DNA from: Prinia subflava
Lineage: Eukaryota; Chordata; Aves; Passeriformes; Cisticolidae
Length of the DNA: 64,000 nt
Assembly (NCBI RefSeq): GCF_021018805.1
Contig: NC_086248.1
Location: 93,021,239-93,085,238, forward strand
Direction of reading: 5' to 3'
The notes below the pieces were generated by a model, which ran no database searches, was not told where the DNA came from, and saw only the letters and a list, made by a program, of their open reading frames with translations. Positions 57,028 through 64,000 of this stretch are shown piece by piece; the stretch's first letter is position 1; each line of letters begins with the position of its first letter. The position numbers and the translations under genes are program-made.

Positions 57028-59298
57028 CTGCATGTTTGTCAAGGAGATCCCCAGAGCAGGTTTTATGAACAGAGTTTTGAAATGCCTTCTTCCTGTTGTG
57101 ACTGCCCAAAGGTATGTGAGGCTGCAGGAGGGGTGAAACAGATGATCTCTGGGCACTAGGAGTGTGAACTGGTGTCTGAGACAAAGCACACACAGCAGTA
57201 TTTGAGATGGTCTTTCTTGCAGCAGGAGCCAGCATCAAAGTCCTTGAAGTGAACTTCTGACATGATACAGAGAGGAGCTGCTCTCTCTTTGTCCTGGGAT
57301 AGTTGCTCTGACCAGACAATGGGTGACCATTTTCCAACAGTGCCCCATTTGTCTGTAAGTTAAAGAACAAAACTGACAGATAAATTGCATGAGAATTTGC
57401 TAGAGACACTATTTCCTACAAAGTAGCTCTTTCTGAAGAAACTGTTTTCAAACTGGCTCAGTTGGTTTTAAGAGGTATAACTGACTTGATCAGTTCTGGG
57501 AACCACAGTTAGTGGTTAGTAAATAAAGCCATACTGCCACTGTGCTTGAGCTAATTAACCAGTCCTTCACCTAGTTTCCTTTTCCTTCCTTCTGTTTATT
57601 AAGCTGGGGTTTCTAATAGCAGGTAGTCTTGGGAAACTACAGAAATCCCATTTTCCTTGCCAGGGCTGACAGAGGGAGAACAAGAGACCTTTTTTCTTCC
57701 TCGGACATTGTGTATTAGTGCCTGTGGAATTGATGACTCAGTGGCCACCTCACAGTCCTCCTTCAATGGTATCTTCTGTTCTCTCTCCTTGTGTGGCTTT
57801 GAAGGTGTGAGCATGACATCATCTCATGAGTCTGAAGTCCAGCAGAACCACTGCTTTCCTCACAAATATCACAGATGAAATTGTGATCTATTGTTTGCTA
57901 TTCCTCTCACTAGGAGAAAGATTTTACAAAACAAAATAACGCAAGTTTGAACTGGATGGTGTTTGTCAACTATATAATTGGAAATCTAGTAGTAAACCCA
58001 CTATGATTCTTGAATTGTAGAAAGTCTTACAATCTAAATATAGTCTGCTGAGGAATTTTTGCCTGAGAGAGACACTGGACTATGGTAGGATGAAATGTTG
58101 CAAGAATTTGTTGAGGTGAGGTCCACTGGCAGAACCTGGTGAAGAACAAGTCTACTCACATTAATAAGGGGTTGTCCAGTTTCTGGTATCTAGCAGAATA
58201 GATAGAAATAAGATTAATTACTTTAGGGTCTTGGTTTTACCAATAAGTAATGTTCTAAAATTCAGGGAAATGCTGTAAAACAGCTCAAAATGTGAGAATA
58301 CACAGAAAAATACTGGAATTTCATTCTCTTGAAAGTACTGTGTTCTCTTGAACACATTTTAGTCACATAACATGGGTGCCTGCCTCTGCAGGCCATGTAG
58401 GGACAGAAATGGTTCAGTGGGAGGACAGGTGCCAGGTGGCAAAACTGAGAGTCAAATATTATCTCTGCTTGACTAGACTATAAAAAGCCACACTGAACAA
58501 ACCTGCACGTAACTGCCGTGCTACAGGCACTCCCCACAGCACAGAGCACAGCTAACTAAAGGGGAAATGGGCTTTTTCACATGGCTCAATGCCACCTGTG
58601 TGACAGGCCTTACACTGCCAGAACATCACATACCTTCTGCAGCTTTGGAGAAATACTTCTGCACTTGACTGGTGAGGCAGGAAGACCAGATTCAAGATCT
58701 TTCTTGTATTTCTCAACGGTTTGGATTAGTCTGTCTCTTCTCTGCTGGTCCTTGTCTGTACATGTAAATATGAAAATACAATCTGTTCCTGTTACATCAG
58801 TGATCAGGTTATAGAGTATCACCATTCTTCTTTTTGGTCACTAAAGACTATTTTGTCTCCTCCTGTTAATACCATGTAACAAACAGAGAATGCAATCATT
58901 CTGCCTTTTACAGTTGGCTCTTGCTGCTTCTGTGCTCAGCACACATCTAAATTTGAAATCAGTGGGAGCCAGGACTCCTTTACATCTCTCAGTCAGTAAT
59001 GAGCTACTGGAGGGATAAGAGAGTATTGTAACATTTTGTTCCCATCCTGTCCATCCTTTCCCCTCTCCTAGACAGAAGCTGAGACAGGTCAAAACAGAAG
59101 AGCTGAGGCAGTTGAGTAAGGATGCAAGTTTACATACTAAGAGTTGAATGACCAAAGCCAGGCTGCCACTGTGGTCTGCAGGCTGCAGTCCCAACAAAGT
59201 CCTCATTCTGCCCTGCTCAAACTCAGGCTAAGAAGAGTAAGGTGACCCTTTTGTTAGTCCCTCACACACAAAATGAACAGAAACAGACTGAGCCCTTT
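57028..59298. other. Intergenic DNA right of the provirus, no gene seen
   Basis: Unique AT-rich host sequence. The frames here are short and unlike known proteins. Confidence 0.6.
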
Positions 59299-59467
59299 GG
59301 CACTGGCACAGAAGCTGTGGATGCCCAGTCCTGAAGTGTCCAAGGCCAGGCTGGGTGGAGCTCTGAGCAACCTGATCTAACGCAAGTTATCCCTGCCAAA
59401 GACAGGCAAATTGGAACCAGATGATCTTTAAGATCCCCTTCAACCCAAACCATTTGATGATTTCATG
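59299..59467 (+). mobile_element. CR1 3'-end fragment
   Basis: Contains AGAAGCTGTGGATGCCCAGT, AAGGCCAGGCTGGGTGGAGC, GATGATCTTTAAGATCCCCT and TCAACCCAAACCATTTGATG. This is the standard order of a CR1 3' end in plus orientation. About 170 bp. Confidence 0.88.
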
Positions 59468-61225
59468 ACCTTCTGATCTTCCTGAAAATATACAAGTGAG
59501 AGTAGAAATAGGAACACTTATTCTTACAATCATTATTGCTGTATAGCATATTATAGAATTTAATATGTAATATATATTAAGTATTATAAAATAATAATAA
59601 GAAAATACAGAGGTAGGAAGCAGATAGGGGTTACCTAAGGCTGTAGAAAACCTCAAGGGCATATTTATGTATAATACAAAGTGTCTCACAATTCACCATC
59701 CTTTGTCAGAACTTTACTTTTAACAATGCAAACAGGAATGATGCATGAACAAAATTTTCAACTCTTTTTACCTGCTGTGTTCCTTCCATGCACAGCTCTG
59801 AGAGAAAGTATATGTTGATGGGAAACAGCACAATTCTTTTTTAGAGAAATGTTTAAAAAATATCCTCCCTCCCCCCTCAGTTCTAGCTGAAACTAAGGAC
59901 TCACACAAAATATCGATAAAGTGAGGTTCAGTGAGATCCTGTGAGCTGCATATGATCTCTTGAGCTGAAAATGCTGCTCTGTCAGGATTTCCTCATTCTG
60001 TGGAGCTCTGGCACATGGTAGCACATGCCAATACTGCCAGGCAGGCCAGCAAAGAAATGTGTTCTGCTCCCTCCCCTTTGGTTGGAGCTGCAGAGGCTAC
60101 TTGAAGATGTAATTCTAGAGAGCTGGAAAGGCTTCAGGAGGGTTGGTGAAATGTGACTTCTGTAGTGTGATGATGCTTTGATTAATAATGACTTATTCCT
60201 GTCAAAATTCACAACAGGTTCATGATCAGCCCAGGGTCCCCTTACACTGCTACTGTGGCAAGAGACTAAAACTTGGCCTCAAAATATGTTGTGATTTTTT
60301 TGCTAATGAGAAGCTCCTCCTCTGAAGGGGTGTAATTGCAGGCCATCTCACTAATGTCACAGAATAACACCTGAAACCTGGAGAAGCAGCACTTACAAAG
60401 GATGGGTTTTTTGAAGGGGGAGATGCACTGACCTGTATTTAGTACTGCAAATTTCTGAATTAATAGGAGGGTTACCGAGTGTTAGTCTTACAGTACTATT
60501 TCTTTTGGAAAAGAAGCAGCTGAAACTCTTTTAAAAACAAACCAAAACACTTATATACTAAATGGGTGGCTCCTCCAAAGTTTGTGAGAGGTCTTATACA
60601 GGGCACACGATCACACAGTCTAAAATGGCCTCCAGGCTGTGTCCTTTTCATTGAAGAAAACAGATTTCACTGACAGCTAAAACCAATATATAGTTTCCCG
60701 AGGCATGTAATCTGGCTTTCTAGTCTTGCATAGACATGAATTCATAGCCTCATCCTATTAAGAAAAACATGTTGACAATGCTAAATCCTATTTGGATGAC
60801 TGGGAAGCAGGATTATACAACTCACTGGAACAAATAACAAAATGTACTTGCTCAGTGGCACTCATGCAGATATTAATACCTTCCCCGTTTATTTCAGTTT
60901 TCACTGGGTCCAATCAAAGGAAACCCCCATTCTGATTAATTGCATTCTGCAATTATGAAAAACAGCAGGCAAGGTAGCTTGTGTGGTGTCTGTGCAACAG
61001 TGCCACCAGTCAGGGAACCAGGTTTCTTTCAGGACTGTGCCAATGGCTTGGGAGCCCTCAGGAAAAAGTGCCACTTCTCCCTTCTGTCTGGGCACAGGTG
61101 AGGCAGGACAACTGAGCCTTCAGAAAGCCTTGCCAAGGGCAAGAAAATAAAATGTTCCAGGTCAAGGAGCCACAGGTTTTAAACAGCTTTTGTCTAGTAT
61201 TTCACTGATATTTTGACTATAAATA
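59468..61225. other. Intergenic DNA, no gene seen
   Basis: AT-rich unique sequence without a supported gene, RNA or named repeat. Confidence 0.6.
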
Positions 61226-61685
61226 TGGGTTATAAACATGCCACATGGCAGCAAGCCTATTCAAATATGTCCTATTCCAGTGCATTATAGTTTTATGTGT
61301 GGGATTGCATTTTATGGAAATGGTTTGCTCTGGCTCACCCTTGGAAAATGTATGGTTTATCCCAAGTCTGTACCCTCCCTGCAGTATCCTGTATCTGTAC
61401 CCTCATTGGCTGGAGAATGTTACCGCGCCCCTTTGAACCTCTGTGATAAGAATGCTAAGGCAGAAGGCTCTGCCCCTCTTGCCCCTCTACCCCTGGAGGC
61501 CTCCTGATGCTCCCTTTCCCTCTCCTCCCTTCCCCCCCCTTTCCCTTCCCCTCTCCCTCAGTGAATAAACCCTCACCTCATCAACATCCCACCGGCATCT
61601 GAGTCTCCTTGCCTGCCAGCGCGGGAACACCACGACCCCATAAGACCCCGGGGGTCTCCGGGGGGCACTCCCCGGGGACCCCCCA
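61226..61685 (+). repeat. Probable solo LTR of another ERV family (about 460 bp)
   Basis: It contains an inverted CCAAT box (CATTGGCTGG, near 61405), a long pyrimidine tract (61508-61560), AATAAA at 61564-61569 and a GC-rich U5-like end. The proposed ends are TGGG…CCCA. The flanks are TAAATA on the left and TAAATT on the right, matching at 5 of 6 bases. It is not similar to the provirus LTR. The left boundary is less certain than the right; an alternative start is TGTATGG near 61349. Confidence 0.55.
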
Positions 61686-62565
61686 TAAATTTAAACAACA
61701 ACATTTATGTTTTGAGGAGTTAGCAAAAGCTCCTGGACAGACTGTCTCACAGCAACTCTCCCTCCCCTTTCCTGATCATTTCATGTGCTGGGTTTTGTAT
61801 GTGCCACAGCCAGGTAAGGCTGACTGAGGGGTCCTGCAGCAGATCCTGGTTTGCTGACATGTCTGCTAAGGGATTTACTTGCCTAAACACTTTCCAGCCC
61901 TGCTCTCCAGTTTCTCCATAGGAGAAAACAACCACCTGCCCATTATGTCTTTCTCCAAAAGCTTTTTAAAAACAGCAATGATCAAGAACAAAATAGAAAA
62001 TAGCATGAAAACTTTGCATGATGCTTGGGGTTTTTTTCCTTTTTCTTTTAGAAAAGCAAAAATTAGCTCTCCCTTGCCTTCTGATCTCATGTCTTAACTG
62101 AAGAGTTTAAGAACTGGCTGAACTGCTTCCCAGGGAATAGAATCATGTAGTGTGGCCAGTGCAGGAGTTATTCAGGCAAATGTATTCAACAGCCTTTCTC
62201 TTAAGCTCATTTGCTTGCTAAATTATTGTCCTGCCTACTGTGGCAGGCATTAATTCATCAGTACTAGAGCACAATTTCACTGGTACTTGTACTGATATCT
62301 ATACTTGTCAATGTGACAAAGGCAGAGAAAATAAAAGGGATTTGGTTGTAATCTGGTCCCTAAACCAGAGGAAGATCAGATACTATAACTCCCACTCTGT
62401 TTTCCTGGCAGTTCTTGTTGCTTGCCATTTGATAAAACACTTTGTCTTTCCTCTGCTGCTGTGTGGAAGTCTTGTGTACAAAATGAATGGGCACTAACTT
62501 ACCTGATATAATAGAAGCAGCTGAGCTGATAATATTGGTTGATCTGAAGAACACAAAATTATTCT
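61686..62565. other. Intergenic DNA, no gene seen
   Basis: AT-rich unique sequence. Nothing identifiable. Confidence 0.6.
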
Positions 62566-62654
62566 GGTTGGTTTTGTTTTGGTTTTGTTTGTTTTGGGTT
62601 TTTTTTGTTTGTTTGTTTCATTTTGTTTCGTTTTGTTTCGTTTTGTTTTGTTTT
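62566..62654. repeat. GTTTT-rich simple repeat
   Basis: Runs of GTTTT, GTTT and CGTTTT units on the plus strand. The open frame across it is only low-complexity Phe/Val/Leu sequence. Confidence 0.9.
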
Positions 62655-63810
62655 AATCCAGTTCCTTTTAGTTCTACTTATCCTTATCTTACATAGGAAG
62701 AAGAGTTGTTAAACACCTTAGAATATATCCACAGCTACCTCCTAAAAGAGAAGGTTATTTTTGGGTCTCTGGCAGAATTTTACGGCCCAAATATGAACAT
62801 AGGATGTAAAACCAGAAAAGGCTTCCCTTGTTTACCAGATGTTACAAAACTCAGTGATTATAGTTAGAAATAGAAGCCACACCTTGGCTCATGCCTTCAT
62901 TCTTAACTCAGAATGGAAGTTCTTTAATTCCTACCAAGAGTTTTAAAAGAGTTGGCTGATGTTTAATTCCTCATGACTTTTGAAACAACAAGGAAGTTTC
63001 AAAGGACTGTGGGGAAAAGAGAAGAGCAAAAGTGGTAAATGAACTCCAGACTAGGATCAGTCCTGAACATAACAACAAAAGGCTGTTATAAGACTCATTT
63101 GAAGTAATGTGAGCAGCACCAGTCGAAAAGGTAAAACACAGAACCTTGCTAACTAGATAAGAAGAAAAGAGATTTTGAGTGTTGTTGCATGAGATAAAGG
63201 TGTTTGTTTAAAAGACTTCTGTTACCTCCCTGGCTTTGTTCTGTTTGTCTGCATGGCATTTTGACTAGGAAATTAGAACAAAACTACAGGTGTTTACAAA
63301 ATGGTGAATGGGGAGATCTGAAAATGTAATTAGCAGGTGTTTCTAAAGCAAGGATCACTTTTGATATTGTAATATTAAATTAGTTCTTTCATTTATCTGA
63401 AAGAAAACATAAAATCATTTCTCATAAAGCTTGAATAACTACAGTTTGGGAACTCATGAATAATAAAGGGGTGGTTTACTGTAACAAAGTGATGTGCATT
63501 GCTCAGTGATGAAGATGTAGAGAAGCAGCATACTTTTCAGCATGGATAATGGAACATCTCCACTGTAAAAAGGTAGGCTCTTACCTAAAGAAGGAGAGTC
63601 TTATCTGGGAATCAGTGTCACTAAAAAAACATCCATACCTTCTTCTAGACAAACAACAGCCTGTAATTTCCCATAGTGACAGAGGAGCCAAAATTAGTGG
63701 AATACCACAGCCCACAAAGAGTGGAAACCTCAAGTGTAAGTACAAGGAGCCTTTACTTCTGCTTCCTCAACAGTTGCTGTTGGAATTATACATCCTACCT
63801 TAAAATTTGA
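62655..63810. other. Intergenic DNA, no gene seen
   Basis: AT-rich unique sequence with no supported feature. Confidence 0.6.
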
Positions 63811-64000
63811 CTACCCAAGAAGCATTTACAAATTGGGAAGGATACAGAGAAGACCCATAAGTATGATGAACTCTGGATAATAGTCTCCTAAGAGTCAGAT
63901 TTAAGGAGCTGAATGCATTTAATTGAGCAAAAGGATGGTTAAGAAGTAAACTTATTCCTGCTTAGGACTACCTATAGACAGAATAGAAATTAAACAATAC
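63811..64000 (+). mobile_element. Possible ancient CR1-like remnant
   Basis: Phrases such as AGGAGCTGAATGCATTTAAT and AAAGGATGGTTAAGAAGTAA resemble an old CR1 coding/3' region. Strongly diverged and cut by the window edge. Confidence 0.3.

Noticed and set aside
1..64000. CRISPR arrays, bacterial operons, tRNA or rRNA genes
   Set aside because: No regularly spaced repeats, Shine-Dalgarno-led gene clusters or tRNA cloverleaf sequences were seen. The content is vertebrate nuclear.

Overview
The window is vertebrate nuclear DNA, almost certainly from a bird. The long multi-exon plus-strand gene in the first 30 kb reads as CENPF (centromere protein F). The interspersed repeats are CR1 retroposons with avian-type 3' ends. 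The one large mobile element is an endogenous retrovirus of a type familiar from birds. The species cannot be named from the sequence.

Region 1 (1-29963): the 3' part of CENPF on the plus strand, 17 coding exons with consistent splice phases. Two giant exons (14078-17520 and 18043-20325) carry most of the coiled coil. The last exon ends in the CaaX box CKVQ at 29949-29960, followed by a TAA stop. About 118 N-terminal codons (estimated from human CENP-F) lie upstream of the window. Introns hold CR1 fragments and no other gene.

Region 2 (29964-47537): 3'-UTR or downstream DNA, an inverted CR1, then AT-rich intergenic DNA with a TA/TG microsatellite and one LTR-like promoter remnant, but no recognisable coding gene.

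Region 3 (47538-57027): a full-length endogenous provirus in the same orientation as CENPF. It has 838-bp LTRs identical at every base, a 6-bp target duplication, a primer-binding site matching tRNA-Arg, a purine tract, and open gag, pro-pol and env frames. Gag and pro-pol are joined by a -1 slippery heptamer that abuts the gag stop. Env has its own splice acceptor and start codon. Pol is of class II (alpha/beta-like) type. Env has a CX6CC transmembrane subunit with a cysteine-flanked internal fusion peptide, as in alpharetroviruses, but a long acidic tail. A degenerate dUTPase-like segment seems to precede the protease. The element is very young by sequence and is the most interesting object in the window.

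Region 4 (57028-64000): AT-rich intergenic DNA with a CR1 fragment, a probable solo LTR of a different retrovirus family (about 61226-61685), a GTTTT-rich simple repeat and a possible ancient CR1 remnant at the right edge.
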